DNA of 64,000 nucleotides from Prorocentrum cordatum (GCA_963575745.1 CAUYUJ010020683.1:1-64000), one strand, 5' to 3'; shown: positions 33,925 to 45,483, numbered from the stretch's first letter. Made by a program: numbers and translations. The notes: generated by a model from the sequence alone, not told the origin.

Positions 33925-34082
33925 CGCTCCTCCTCCTCCTCCTCCTCCTCCTCCTCCTCCTCCTCCTCCTCCTCCTCCCTCTCCTGCTCCTCCTCCTGCT
34001 CATTTTCGTCCTCCTCGTCCTCCTCCTCCTCCTCCTCCTCCTCCTCCTCCTCCTCCTCCTCCTCCTCCTCCTCTTCCTCTCC
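33925..34082. repeat. (TCC)n tract
   Basis: TCC repeat with two short interruptions near 33980-34015. Confidence 0.95.
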
Positions 34083-34301
34083 ATCCCCTCTCCTTCAGAC
34101 CTTCAGGGGATCTTTCGACCTCGATATCTTTGCCAGCGTGGTCCAATGCGGTTCCGATGCTCCGACGCTCCAGTGCGGCCCAGTGCCGGCACGGTGCTGT
34201 TGTGCCGCCTGGCTTGGCCGATCCGATGCGGCTTCGGCTCCGTGCCGAGGTTGCCCGATCCGACGCGCACTTCGGCCTGATCAGATTGATCGATTCGGCG
34301 T

Positions 34302-34526
34302 TCCTCCTCCTCCTCCTCCGCCCCCCCCTTCTCCTCCTCTCCTCCTCCTACTCCTCCCTTCCTCATCCTCCTCCTCTCCTCCTCCTCCTCCTCTCTCCTC
34401 CTCCTCCTCCTACCCTCACTCCTCTTTCTCCCTCCTCCCTCCTCCTCCTCTCCTCTCCTCATTCCTCCCTCCTCCTCCTCCTCCTCCTCCTCCTCCTCCT
34501 CCTCCTCCTCCTCCTCCTCCTCCTGC
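34302..34526. repeat. (TCC)n tract
   Basis: Second TCC tract. The 220 bp between the two contain GATCCGATGCGG / GGTTCCGATGC words also seen at 3.2 and 43.3 kb. Confidence 0.9.
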
Positions 34527-34929
34527 CCGCTCCTGCCCATGGTCGATTCGATGTCGACCCATTGGTCGATTCAATGCTGAACGCGCGTCAAGTAAACAAT
34601 TTGCCTGCCAGCGAGTGCCCTGTGGGCATGTCTGGTCCTCCAATGGCCCCACGGGGCCCGCATAAGCGCTGCTTCACCGTAAGATCCTGAAACATGGACT
34701 AAGAACGTGCCCCACGATTTCTTACCTCCAGATTTCTTGCTGGTCGTGCCTACTGTCTCGGAAGTTTTCACGGGGACCCCCGTGGAGGTCCAGCGTGCGC
34801 AAGCCTTGGACAGCGAGGAGGAGGAGGAGGCGAATGAGGAGGAGGAGGAGGAGGAGGAGGAGGAGGAGGAGGACCGCTGGCCCATCCCCCCGCGCCCCAA
34901 CCACCCGCCGCCAGGCAGCACCAGCGCAG

Positions 34930-34990
34930 GGCAGACGAGAACGTCGGCACCGGGGGGGCGCTCTGGGAGAGCGCCATCGTCCCCGCCCTA
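34930..34990 (+). CDS. METTL21-like methyltransferase, exon fragment A (W-E-S motif)
   Basis: After AGCGCAG|GGCAGACGAG the frame reads ADENVGTGGALWESAIV. The GTGG-x-LW-[DE]-[SA] motif is the one that precedes the AdoMet-binding domain in METTL21/Methyltransf_16 protein-lysine methyltransferases, so this is probably the first recognisable exon of the gene continued at 45.7, 49.1 and 53.8 kb. The exon may run on into the terminal repeat of element L2-1, whose GGGG|GTAAGTGAG (GT at 35014) is a near-ideal donor. Alternatively it ends at GCCATC|GTCC. The short linker normally carrying an L-A-R-Y-L-like helix before exon B was not found. Upstream, 34710-34815 has an open frame of unknown status. 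Confidence 0.55.
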
Positions 34991-34994
34991 AGAC

Positions 34995-35197
34995 TCGGCG
35001 GCGAGCGAGGGGGGTAAGTGAGAAGGAGATGGCCTTTCTTTCCAGAAGGTTCGGAAGTCCCCTGGCCTTCTGAGAAGTTTTCAAGGCCTTCCCCGAAAAG
35101 AAAAAAAACTCTTCAGAAGGCACGAGGGCTTCTGAGAAGTCCCGCCGCCTTCTGAGAAGGCCTTCTCCTTCTAACTTCCCTCCATCGCTCGCCGCCG
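34995..35197. mobile_element. L2 foldback element, copy 1, directly after exon A
   Basis: Left arm CGGCGGCGAGCGAGGGGGG followed by GTAAGTGAGAAGGAGA. Right arm TCTCCTTCTAACTTCCCTCC followed by CGCTCGCCGCCG. The centre carries repeated TTCTGAGAAG palindromes. Flanking AAGAC (34990-34994 region and just right of 35197) is a possible 5-bp target duplication. The left arm contains a consensus 5' splice site. Confidence 0.75.
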
Positions 35198-35264
35198 CAA
35201 AGACATCGCCTCGGATCCTTGCGTGGCATACGCAAGAAAATGCGACGACCGTTTTTTATTTGAC

Positions 35265-35400
35265 AATTTCGGCATATGCAGCCGCTTTTCGTAGCTCTGG
35301 GACCGTTGACAAACGACTCAGGATGAAGGCGGGTGCCCTGGGCGAAGTGGTCGGGGTCCTCGGGTGCCCGCGTCGCGAAACACGGGCAACGCTTGAGATC
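35265..35400. repeat. degenerate E-like fragment
   Basis: GGGACCGTTGACAAACGACT followed by CAGGATGAAGGC resembles the E interior. The outer ends are not clear. Confidence 0.4.
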
Positions 35401-35800
35401 CTCCACGCTTCCCTCGTCATCATCATCAGCATCACCATCATCAGCATCATCATCAGCAGCAGCATCATCATCACCATCATCATCACCGTCATCATCATTA
35501 TCATGGTCATCGTCATCGTCACCGTCATCGCCACCATCGTCATATTGTCACCATCTTCACCATCAGTATCATCATCGTCATTATCATCATCAGCATCATC
35601 ATAATCATTACCATCATCATGGTCATCATCATCATCATCAGCATCATCATCATCATCATCATCATCGTCATCATCATCATCGTCATCGTCACCATCGTCA
35701 CACTATCACCATCGTCACCATCATCATCATCGTCGTCATCATCATGGTCATCATCATCAGCATCAACATCGTATTCCGCCTCCGCATCTGCATCCGCCTC
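35401..35800. repeat. (CAT)n imperfect tract
   Basis: ATC/CAT repeat with GTC, ACC and AGC variants over about 400 bp. It is followed by a T-rich stretch (35820-36420) with no recognised gene, though a 226-codon frame is open there. Confidence 0.85.
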
Positions 35801-36419
35801 CTGAGATCCTAGCATCGCTCTTTTTTTGCTCACCGGTTCAAGCCCTTGTCTGTTTTGTTTGCGCGTAATCTGTCCAAGAGCCGCCGCGCGCGCGGGGGTT
35901 CTTGCCTCTCCTGCTCGTTTTTGGTGGCGATCTTTCCATGGGTTGGCCCAAACGTTGTTGCGCGTTTGGTTGGCAATCGTTGTGTTGATGGTGTTGTTAT
36001 TGTTTTCTCGTATATGTACTGTGTGCTTCCTTTTCTTGTCGCCACGTGTTCTTGTTTGTCTTCAACGTTTAGTCGAGATGTGCTCGATTTGCGCGCGCAA
36101 GCTTCGTTTTGTTTGGCTGCGTATGAATTTTATCAGTTCGTTTTTCGAGCAGTTCAAAACATCGTTCCGCAACGTCGCTGTGCTCCAATTGCTTATTTCT
36201 TTCAATCGTTCTGCGGTGTTTCTATTGGGTGTTGCATGATTGTTGCATTTCTGTTTCGTTTGCTGGCATTTCGTAATAAGGCCGCTCGCTGGTTCTTATG
36301 CGGTCAGGCGTTTTGTTGTGCAGTGTGTTTCATGTTTCGCTTTGGCTTGTTTCGTGGTTCGCTTCGTTCTCGTTTTGCTAACGAATACATTGCTTACCAT
36401 ACGTTCCCAAGGCTAGCTT

Positions 36420-37275
36420 TCAGCTGTATTGGGTCCTATGGTGAGGCCCAGAATGCAAGTGAAAGCGTTTGCTTTCCCACCCAGCTTTCGGGTGACCCAC
36501 CCGTCCGTGGGTCACCTGTGAGGTGAGCGCTGCTGTTGCCCACAGTGCAAGTCGAACGATGTTCGGCTTAGCTATTCTTTTCGAGCCCGATGTTTTGGGA
36601 ACTGAAGGCGTTGCCTTGCACACGTTCCCCAGGTTAGTCTTCAGCCGTATAGGCCTATTCTGGTATTCGAATACATGATTTGTTTGGCTTTTCACACCCG
36701 GCTTTCGGCTGACCAGCCCGTCCGTTGGCCATGTGTATGGTGAGTGCACCAGCAAAGCATAACTTCATGTCGAGGGCCATCATGCAGTAGAAACACGTGT
36801 TTGTTTTCGTTCAGTTGTTGGGTGATCCATTTGTCCGTGGGTGGTTGGTGGGCCGAGCGCGCCGGCAAGGTATAACCCCATGTTGACGCCCAGGATGTAA
36901 GTGTAATAGTTGGTTTCGCGCGCGCAGTTGTCGCGTGCACCCGTCCGTGGATCACATCTGATCAAGTATGATGTGAGCTCGCCACGCGGCGAACGTAGGG
37001 CGCAGCATGTAACATATCATGTTGAAGCCCAGAATGAAAGTGAAACTGTTGTTGTTGTTCACCCTGCTTTTCGGGTGACCAACCCGTCCGTCGGGCACTT
37101 GTGAGGTGAGTGCGCCACACGGGGGGACACATTCTTTGGCCATGAAGTACCGCACGGAAAGTCCAGAATTCAATGGAGCCATGATGTGTTCCACACCCAG
37201 TGTTCTTGTGACGCTCCTGCCCGTGGGTCACATGTGTGGTCAGCGCGCCATACGGAGGAACGTGCTCCCTTGCAA
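36420..37275. repeat. ~130-bp degenerate tandem repeat
   Basis: About six units, each with a GGCCCAGAATG(C/A)AAGTG-like start, then CTTTCGGGTGACC, CCGTCCGTGGGTCAC and a TGTGAGGTGAGTGC-like end. Order is kept but spacing varies. Frames through it are repetitive and not taken as genes. Confidence 0.75.
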
Positions 37276-37925
37276 GATACATACATACATACATGCATGC
37301 ATACAGATACATACATACATCCATTCATACATATACACATACATACATACGTACATGCAGACATACCGACATACAGACAGACAGACAGGCAGACATATAT
37401 ATATATATACCTGTATACACATGCGCACATACCTACATACATACATACATGCATGCGTACACATACACATACACATACACATGCACGTACACATACACGC
37501 ATGCACACATACGCATACACATACATATACATACATACAAACCTACCTACCTACCAACCTACCTACCTACATGCATAAATACAAACATGCATACATACAT
37601 CCATCCATACATACACACATCCATCCGTACATACCTACATGCATGCATACATACAGACATACATACATACATACGTACGTACATACATACATACATACAT
37701 ACATACATACATACATACATACATGCATGCATGCATACATACATACATACATACATACATACGTGCATGCGTGCATGCATGAATGCATGCATGCATGCAT
37801 ACATGCGTACATACATACATACATACAAACATACACACACACATCCGTACATCCATACATCCATACATACATACATCCATACGTCCATACACATACATAC
37901 AGTCATACAGTCATACATACATGCA
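37276..37925. repeat. (ACAT)n tetranucleotide tract
   Basis: About 650 bp of CATA repeat with scattered G and C substitutions (ATGC, ACGT). The 316-codon Tyr/Ile/His/Thr frame is an artefact. Confidence 0.95.
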
Positions 37926-37982
37926 CTTGATGTATCGGACACATATTTGCACATAGATTCCCGCCCCGCACCCTTGCTGCAG

Positions 37983-38296
37983 GTTGTCGATCGGGGCTCG
38001 ACGTGGCCCCTGGTCTGGCCGAGCGGCTTGCCCATGGGGCCCGCAAGGGCCAATCGGCTTGTCAGCCGACGAGGTTTTGCGCTGCACTCCTGGACGAGGC
38101 GCTACAGCGGGGATGGCGATCCTTCAGGGAAGCGACACGAGTGCCACTATCAACATGTCGTGGGATCTTGTCGATGCTGGTCTTGATTATGGCCCATGCC
38201 GTCCGTCGCCGTTCTCGTGAGGATGGCCTGCACGAGCTGACGGGATGGACGATGGCCAAGATCGGCACCGAGGTTTCCGCGTTCAGTTCCGTCAGG
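37983..38296 (+). CDS. candidate exon, unknown protein
   Basis: It starts after TTGCTGCAG|GTTG and ends near CCGTCAGG|GTATAC. One frame is open throughout: LDVAPGLAERLAHGARKG, then FCAALLDEALQRGW, a hydrophobic SMLVLIMAHAV and GLHELTGWTMAKIGTEVSAF. This is the most protein-like non-repetitive frame in the area. A 205-codon frame on the minus strand (38062-38679) overlaps and is an alternative. No family recognised. It would lie inside the A-B intron of the methyltransferase-like gene on the same strand. Confidence 0.35.
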
Positions 38297-38535
38297 GTAT
38301 ACCCCCTGAGGTCCGACATTGCGAACAAATGGCAACATCGAGGGGCATCACGGCCAGATCCCTGGACCCCATCCTTTCGGCACCATCTCTCGAGCCCGAT
38401 CGAGCTGCGAGGGCCCTGGGGACCGAAGCCAGGCGAAGAATCGCCCAGCGTTGCAAAGTTGCCGCGACAGGATCTCAGGGCGGGTGGCGCGCGGCTCGAT
38501 CGGACCGAGCCCCGGGGGCGGGGGTTGCTAAAGGT

Positions 38536-38672
38536 GCCCTTGGCCCAAGGTGCCCCCGGCTTTTCCCTCCATGTCGGAGCCCCTGAGGTCCTCCGGGCCT
38601 CGTGAGGGGTGCTCTGGAGGCCCCGGGGGCCTCCTTGGAGATCCTGGGGGCACCTTGGGCCAAGAAAACTTC
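38536..38672. repeat. foldback near 38.6 kb
   Basis: TTGGCCCAAGGTGCCCCCGG on the left against CCTGGGGGCACCTTGGGCCAA on the right, a roughly 20-bp stem with a ~95-bp loop. Confidence 0.65.
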
Positions 38673-38689
38673 TAGCCACACTGGACGGG

Positions 38690-38727
38690 GTGGCGACGAC
38701 GACGACGTTGACGACGACGACAGCGAC

Positions 38728-38766
<39 letters not shown>

Positions 38767-38834
38767 AGCGACGTCGACGACGACAGCGACGTCGACGACG
38801 ACGCCGACGTCGACGACGGCGACGACGACGATGG

Positions 38835-38866
<32 letters not shown>

Positions 38867-38930
38867 GCGGCGACGACGACGACGGCGGCGACGGCGACGA
38901 CGACGACGACGCCGACGCCGACGGGGGGGG
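38690..38930. repeat. (GAC)n tract
   Basis: GAC/CGA repeat with GGC and GTC variants (poly-Asp, poly-Thr or poly-Arg by frame). Confidence 0.95.
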
Positions 38931-39105
38931 CTGCTCCTCAGGTCCTCGCAGAGCCGCGGCCGCCGGGAGCTTCCCCGGGGCCGGCGGGGCCCCTTGGGGG
39001 GCACGCGGGGGGCGGGCCCGTCGGGCGCGGCAGGATGGGCCGCACGCCCCGCGAGGGCCGCGAGGAGGGGGGGGGCGGGGGCGAGGCACGCCCCCCCCCT
39101 CGCGC

Positions 39106-39307
39106 CAGGAGGAGGAGGAGGAGGGGGAGGGGGAGGGGAGGAGGAGGAGGAGGAGGAGGAGGAGGAGGAGGAGGCGGAGGAGGAGGAGGAGGAGGAGGAG
39201 GAGGAGGAGGAGGAGGCGGAGGCGGAGGAGGAGGAGGAGGAGGAGGAGGAGGCGGAGGAGGACGAGGAGGAGGAGGAGGGGGAGGAGGAGGAGGAGGAGG
39301 AGGGGGG
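39106..39307. repeat. (GGA)n tract
   Basis: GGA repeat with a few GGC units; followed at 39420-39545 by a CT-rich tract. Confidence 0.95.
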
Positions 39308-39804
39308 GCGGAGCACGCCCAGCAGTGTAGAACGTGTCGCGCACGGGGGGGCACAGAGGCTCGGCGTACGACGTGCCGGCCTGTGGCACCATTGCTCTTC
39401 CTCCGTCGCTCGCCTCTCCTTCTCTCTCTCCCCCGCTCTCTCTCTCTCTCTTTGTGTCCCGCTCTCTCTCTCTCTTGCTCTTTTTTCCGTCTCTCTCTCT
39501 CTCTTTCTGCTTCACTTGTTTTGTCTCTCTCTCTCTCTCTCCACATACTCGTCTATGTCTGTGTATATATATGTTTAGATATATGAATACACCTTACTCC
39601 ATTACAGTTGTATCATGGTAGGGGGGGGGGGCTAACGGGTCTTGCACTGTCCAAAGATGCGTGGCTGAAGTGCGGTCCCGCGGGGCGCACTCGCGTTCTC
39701 TCTCCTCCTGGTGCCGGCCAGACAAATTCCGCGGCCTGACCGGCGACCCACCCAAGACTCCGACCCCAACGCGACCCACCCGCGACCCGCCCCGCGACCC
39801 AGAC

Positions 39805-39935
39805 TCGAGGAGGAGGAGGAGGAGGAGGAGGAGGAGGAGGAGGAGGAGGTAGAGGAGGAGGAGGAGGAGGAGGGGAGGAGGAGGAGGAGGAGGAGGAGGA
39901 GGAGGAGGAGGAGGAGGAGGAGGAGGAGGAGAAGG
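39805..39935. repeat. (GGA)n tract
   Basis: GGA repeat, nearly pure. From 39936 to 40178 only GC-rich unassigned sequence. Confidence 0.95.
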
Positions 39936-40178
39936 ACCCGCCCCGCGACTTACCCGCACACACTGCGTCGACGAGGAAGCCCGCGCCCGCGGCGGGTTCG
40001 CTGCGGAGCGTCTCGGTGCGGCCTTCGGCGCCTGCGGCGGGGCTCTTCGGATGTGTGTTCTGCAGCCTCGCAGACTACCGAGGATCCCCGCCGCCCCCAC
40101 CACTTCCTTGCTTGCCGAGCTGCAGTGCGCTTGTTGGTGGAAGGCTACTGGCCCTTCTCTCTCGCCTTGGTTCCACAC

Positions 40179-40350
40179 TGTAGGTGGAAACAATTCGTGG
40201 CCGCTTCCCCGCTCCCCCAAACTCAAAGCTGGCACGCGCGGGGGAGACTGCGGTCGAAGTGCACCTCCGCAGGCCCACCGCCAACCTTGAACATCGGGGG
40301 GAGGGGGAGGTGTTGACCGATGGATGTGGCATGCGTGTTCGCTAGTTTTT
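40179..40350. mobile_element. D element, copy 1
   Basis: GTGGAAACAATT, then CTCCCCCAAACTCAAAGCTGG and, inverted, CCGCCAACCTTGAACATCGGGGG; ends GATGTGGCATGCGTGTTCGC. The inverted CAAAGTTGGC / GCCAACTTTG core can fold. Two closer copies lie at 43.8 and 45.85 kb. Confidence 0.7.
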
Positions 40351-40796
40351 TGAAGGTCCGATGCCCGCACTGCTGGCCAAAGTGAGGGCCTCGGGCTGCT
40401 TCTGGCCGCGGGCACGAGAGGCCCCAGAGAGAAACGCCCGCTCGCGCCCAGGTGGCCGGGACCTCTCGGGAAGAGCGGCCGCCTGGGGGGGGTATTACCG
40501 AGACCCGTTTTTCTTCCAGCGCCCCCATCGCGATGGGCGTCGGGGCCTCAGAAGAGGCGCCCCAGAGCCCCCCAGGCGGGCCCGACCCGCAGCGAGGGCC
40601 TCGAAGCAGCCGCACGCCCGCGTGCAGGAGCCCCATGGAGCGAGGGCGTCTGCCGGAGGTGCCCCCCCATGGTCCCCGCCCTTGGCCTCCGAGAGGGCCC
40701 GGCGGTCGCTGCCGCGGACTTCGTGCACAGGCGGGGCCGGGCCGGGCGGGGCCGCCGCCGCGGGTGCCCGCCTCCCTGGAGCCCGATTTGCCTCAC

Positions 40797-40942
40797 GTCG
40801 ACGTCGCCGATGCATCGCCCACGCTGGCGATGCATCGCCGGTGCATGGGCGGGCGATGCATCGCCGATGCATCGCCGACGTATCGGCGATGCTTCGCGAT
40901 GCCCCGACCGCATCTGCTCCGACCCCATCTGGGAGGCCTCCA
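40797..40942. mobile_element. J element, copy 3
   Basis: GATGCATCGCCGATGCATCG array and the J right end (GACCCCATCTGGGAGGCCTCC). The left TIR is not recognisable, so it is probably truncated. Confidence 0.6.
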
Positions 40943-42960
40943 GGAAGGGCCCCGGAGGGCCGAAGTCGAGGAGGAGCCGCCGGTCGAGGCACTCCTCTCG
41001 GCGGTTGTCCGGGACTGGGGGTGGGACACCGCCCTTCGTCCTGAGAATCGGGTATCGAGAAGGGGGGGGGATCGGAGATCGTGGATGCGTTTCGACGTTT
41101 CTGGCCGACCTTGGGGGTCTTGTTTTTTTTCTGGCGGTCCAGGGGTATCCACTCTTCATGGCAGAGGTGGGGACCCCCTTGTGGGTTTTTTGCCTGGAGA
41201 CGCTAGCAGGTGTTGGCGGCGCGCAAACGAGGCAGGCAAGAGGGGGGCCAGGCTGCCAAGAAGCCCGGAGGGCTTCTGAGGAAGGCAGGGAGGGCCTTCT
41301 GAGAAGCCCCTCCGCCTTTGAGTGGCGACATCCGAACCCATTTTCTTGAATCGATGGGCGGCAGGGGTAGGGTTCGGATTTCGCCACGTGACCCCCGCCG
41401 TCCATCGAGTTGCTTGAATTGTTGATCGGTGAGGGTAGGGTTCGGATTTCGCCCCCTCCGCCTTTTTAGAAGACCCTCCCCCCTTCGCGCCACCCCCCTG
41501 CGCGCGCCGCCAACAGCCCAGCCTTCTGCCAGGGTCGTGCCGCACTGACGCGGCGACGATCGCGGGCGGGAGCTCAAGCAGATCCACGGCTCCGCGGTCC
41601 GGACTCCACGGTTCTTCGGCCAGGGCCTTGTGGATACAGGGCCGCTTTGCGCGGATGCTCCGCGCGCAGCATATCCACGTATCCATGGGATCGCACTTCG
41701 GTGTCCTATAGCTCGAGCGCGTGGGTACTATGGATATTTAGTCGCTCCGTGTGGCCACTTCACCGCAGTTGTTCAGTTTCGAACGCGGCCAGTGACTTGG
41801 AACCGGCCGATATCCAACAATCTGCGCTACTGGACAGCCGCGATTGTTCAATGTTGAACGATCCACGCGTCATCGCTGACGTGAACCTGTCGCAACGGCC
41901 CGCATCCAGTTTCCGTTGTGATCGTGCAGGTGTGGTTTGTTCGAGGTTCGATGACTTACCATCCTTGGCGTTCGCATCAATTTGGGAGCCTCTGGAGGCC
42001 TCGGGGGACCTCTTGGACACGTCGGGAGGCCAAGTTGCGCCAGTGATCCCGCAGGTGTGCTAATTATGGTACGCATGTTCTCCTCGAGGTGCGAGCATCG
42101 AGCTGCGTTCGTGCTTGAGGCCCTTGTGGGGTATCATTGGACCTCCCGGAGCCAGTGATGACCTCCAGAAGCCTTCAGAGGCAGATTGATCGCAGTGATC
42201 GCGTAGGCCTGGGACTTCGGACGCATTGCAAAACTGCCACAGGTGAGGCACAGGCAGTGTGCCGCCGCCACAGGCCACCCTGAGCGTGGCGCAGGCCCGA
42301 CCCGATGCGTGGAAGCGGGCCTCCAGGAGATCGCTCCAGAGGGCTCCAGATTGGACTAGTTAGCCAGGGCATCAGAGACAGGGACGTGGAAATCAAAGAG
42401 ATTGCCAGATCCACAGTGTGAAAACAAGTCGTGGAAACTGCTTCGACGCATGGCCGCTGTTTTCCTGGCTGTGCCAATATCACGTCGTGGTCTGCCAAAG
42501 TCCCCGTTTCTACGGCCCCGAGATGCTTCCCCCCTCTGCAAACGCCCTTCCCAGCCTTCAGAGAAGGGGGAAGCTGAACGAAGAGGGCTGGGCCAACTCC
42601 ACTCTAGGTTGCACCTCCCTCTGGGAGGTTGGATTCTGGCCTAATTCCCATTGGTCCTTGGCCGAGTCTGCCCTGGTAGTCGGACGGGGCTAGGACGAGG
42701 ATATTTTTACCCGTTCCAGAGCGTTCCGGAACGCTCTCAGAGCGTTCTGAAACGCTCTGAGAAGGCCGCGGCGCCCGAGACGTCCTCCGTAACCGCCAGA
42801 TCATTTAAATATTCCCGATGTATCCTCGTCCGATGTTCGTCTTCTTGTAGCTGCTACTCGGGCACACCTGTTCTCAGCCATGCCAGCGGCGAACATCTCA
42901 GGAGCAGCGCCAGCCGCCACTGCCCCCTTCCTGCACGCGCTCACGGCGCCGCTGTGTTCA
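40943..42960. other. unassigned region
   Basis: Contains two copies of GGTAGGGTTCGGATTTCGCC (41366 and 41430) and TTCTGAGGAAGG / TTCTGAGAAG palindromic words near 41275-41310 related to L1/L2. From 41500 to 42960 the sequence is of ordinary complexity; several short open frames exist but none could be supported as an exon. Confidence 0.4.
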
Positions 42961-42964
42961 GGAG

Positions 42965-43110
42965 GGCAGAACACACAGACACAAAGAATCGTCGACTCCC
43001 ATGGGAAAAGATGGGAAGTGGGGGGGAGACGAAAATCCAGAGAATATACTGACTAAGTTGGGGCATCCTGGGTGCTGTGTGTATTGATTTGTGTGTCCCT
43101 GGGCGTCTTG
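42965..43110. mobile_element. B element, copy 3
   Basis: AACACACAGACACAAAGAATC...GTCGACTCCCATGGG, then GTGGGGGGGAGACGAAAATCC, then GATTTGTGTGTCCCTGGG. About 145 bp. No ORF. Confidence 0.75.
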
Positions 43111-43792
43111 AGTTGTAGCTGGCGATGTTGGGATCCAGCCTGAGGCGACCACATGCGAACCCCCAGCCCGCCCTCACGCCTCATCCCCTGGAGGCCCTCG
43201 ATCGCTTCCTCAGGGCCAGCCTTTCATCCCGGGTAGTTCCGTTGACCGCCCCAGGGCCGGGAAGCGGCTTCCCGAGGCCGGTCGTCAGGATGTGTCGGCG
43301 CCCATTTCGGTCCGATCGATCCGCCTTGATGTCGATCTCGGCCGGCCCGACCCGATTCGATCCCGAGTGCCTGACGGCCCGATGCGGCCCGATGCCTGCA
43401 TGGCGATGTCGTGCACCCTGAAGCAGGCGATCCGATTCGATCCCGAACTTCGCTTCGACCCCGAACTTCGCGCTCACCAGGGATGGCGCCGCCGGGATCA
43501 ACCGCCCGACCCGTCCCGACTGCCCGGATTCGGCGAGGCCCGCGCGCCCAACCCGACCCAGGGGGCCGCCCGCCCGACCCAGCTGCCCAACAGCGGGCCC
43601 GCCCGCGCGACCGACGACCGATCGTCCGACTGGGCGGCATGAAGAAGAGGGGGGGGCCGCGATTCTCGGAGGTGGGACGACGATCCACGGAGAGGAAGCA
43701 CGTTGCCAGATAATTTCCAGATGCCAGAACAAAAATGTTCAAGACATGCCTAAAGCATGTACAAGCACATGTTTAAAACACGAGTTCAATGG

Positions 43793-43980
43793 TACGGTAG
43801 AGGGAAACAATTACTGAACACTCCCCCTCCCCCCCAAACTCAAAGTTGGCATGCGGGGGGGAGACTGCGGTCGAGGTGCAACTCATCAGTTCCACCGCCA
43901 ACTTTGAGCATTGGGGGAAGGGGGAGGCGTTCACAGATGAATGTGGCATGAGTGTTCGCTAATGTTTGTCCGAGGCCTGT
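43793..43980. mobile_element. D element, copy 2
   Basis: ACGGTAGAGGGAAACAATTA, ACTCAAAGTTGGCATGCGGG, CACCGCCAACTTTGAGCATTG and GTGGCATGAGTGTTCGC. Close match to D3. A C repeat follows 50 bp later, as it also does after D3. Confidence 0.8.
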
Positions 43981-44029
43981 AGGACTTGTAGAGTGTCCCT
44001 CGTCATAGTATCCCCAACGAGTTCGCCTC

Positions 44030-44150
44030 TTCGGGGGCCTCTTGGGAGATCCCTCGTCGCCACGGCTGGACTCGCCTGCATCTATTCTGGCCAGAGCGCA
44101 CCCCAGGAGAGGCCCGTGGAGCAGCGGGATCGGCACCTGTCCGTCCCCCC
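44030..44150. repeat. C repeat, copy 3
   Basis: GGCCTCTTGGGAGATCCCTC ... CCAGAGCGCACCCCAGGAGAGG ... GGGATCGGCACC. It runs into a (GGA)n tract. Confidence 0.7.
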
Positions 44151-44165
44151 GGGACGTGACAAGGA

Positions 44166-44335
44166 GGGGGGGAGGAGGAGGAGGAGGAGGAGGAGGAGGA
44201 GGAGGAGGAGGAGGAGGAGGAGGAGGAGGAGGAGGAGGAGAAGAGGAGGAGGAGGAGAGGAGGAGAGGAGGGGGAGGGAGAGAGAGGAGGAAGGAGAGGA
44301 GGAGGAGGAGGAGGAGGAGGAGGAGGAGGAGGGCA
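44166..44335. repeat. (GGA)n tract
   Basis: GGA repeat with GAGAGAG interruptions. Confidence 0.95.
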
Positions 44336-44547
44336 GGGAAGCAGGGATCGAGGGCAGAGATGGGAGGAGGCGAGGGAGGGGAGGATAGCATGGAGGCACG
44401 AGGTGCGAGAGAGGCGAGAGGGAGCGGAGCCAGAGGCAGTGCACGCAATGGGAGCCAGCGCTCGGCCTCGGAGGTGTGTGAGTCCTCGGTGCACCCGCGC
44501 CGCTGCCGACTGTGAATCCGCGCGGCCTTCGTGGGGCCTTTACTCAG

Positions 44548-44613
44548 GAGGGGAAAGAACACACAGACATACACAGACACACACACAGACACACACACAC
44601 AGACACTGAGAGA

Positions 44614-44645
<32 letters not shown>

Positions 44646-45015
44646 CACCATTTAATCGTCGGGCAATGATGGCACGGGCAAGGGGAAGGACGATGCGAGC
44701 ACTGGCAGCGGGACGAAGAGGACCAGCAGCCGGGCGCTTGATGACCAACAGGAATCTCCGCGGCGCCGTGCTGCCAACCCGACGCAGTGGGATGCCCCGC
44801 AGAGTTCGGGAGCCGCCTCTCCTGGATACTCGCCGACATTCCGTGCCCCAGCAGCCCAGGACCTTCGGAAGGGTCCGCGGCGCCAGACCGGGCGCGGGCG
44901 TGATGCCGCGGAAGTGGGGTGGGGAGGGAAGACGAAAACCCAGAAAAAGTCCGGAAATACGGGGGATCCTGCTGCGATTTGTGTCTACATATTTGTGTGC
45001 CCCGGGGCCTCTTTA
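44548..45015. mobile_element. B element, copy 4, split by an insertion
   Basis: Left part CAGGAGGGGAAAGAACACAC...AGACAC to TTTAATCGTCGGGC (about 44548-44668), expanded by (AC)n and (GA)n. Right part GGGAAGACGAAAACCCAG ... GCCCCGGGGCCTC (about 44918-45010). The ~250 bp between are GC-rich and unrelated to other B copies; an Arg-rich frame (ARARGRTMRALAAGRRG) is open there. Confidence 0.6.
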
Positions 45016-45106
45016 TGGACAAGAGACCCATTATATGGAAGAGCGGTGGGCACTGCAGCCTCTGGGCTGCTGACGCGGGCGACCAACGCCCGGAGAGGGT
45101 TGCCAG

Positions 45107-45178
45107 GGAGGAGATGGAGGAGGGGGAGAGAAGTTTGGCTACGCTCGACGAGGAAACAAAGATTGGGCTACGCTCGAG
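45107..45178 (+). CDS. candidate internal exon, unknown protein
   Basis: Bounded by TTGCCAG|GGAGG and CGCTCGAG|GTGGGG. The reading EEMEEGERSLATLDEETKIG followed by LRSR is non-repetitive and charged. The open frame extends upstream (LWAADAGDQRPERVAR), so the exon may start near 45049 instead. It lies 560 bp before methyltransferase exon B on the same strand and could belong to that gene, but nothing in it resembles the family. Confidence 0.35.
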
Positions 45179-45310
45179 GTGGGGGAGGATAAGTATAGGC
45201 TCAGGAGCAGGAGCAGGCTCAGGAGCAGGAGCACGAAGAGCGATCATGGGTCATGCGCAGGAGCCCCCCCGCTCCGCGCCCCCCCCCCCCCCCCGACACA
45301 GACCCAAGCT

Positions 45311-45483
45311 GCCCCTGACGTCGTGATTATTTCGCAACGTCCACCCGACCCCTTCACCCAGACCTGGTTGTCATCCCGAGTCGTTGGGTGACGGCCCCGA
45401 GGCCCGGCAAGGGCCCCCAGAGGCCGCGAAAAGGGTAAAAGACCTCCCGTCGTGATTGTGTCATAACGCGAGGGGGTCTGGGG
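45311..45483. mobile_element. E element, copy 4
   Basis: CTGACGTCGTGATTATTTCG on the left, CATCCCGAGTCGTTGGGTG inside (E in reverse orientation) and CGCGAGGGGGTCTGGGG on the right. Confidence 0.75.

Noticed and set aside
37106-38186. Overlapping 274- and 316-codon frames rich in Tyr, Ile, His and Thr
   Set aside because: Derived from the (ACAT)n tract; all frames are open because the repeat lacks stops.
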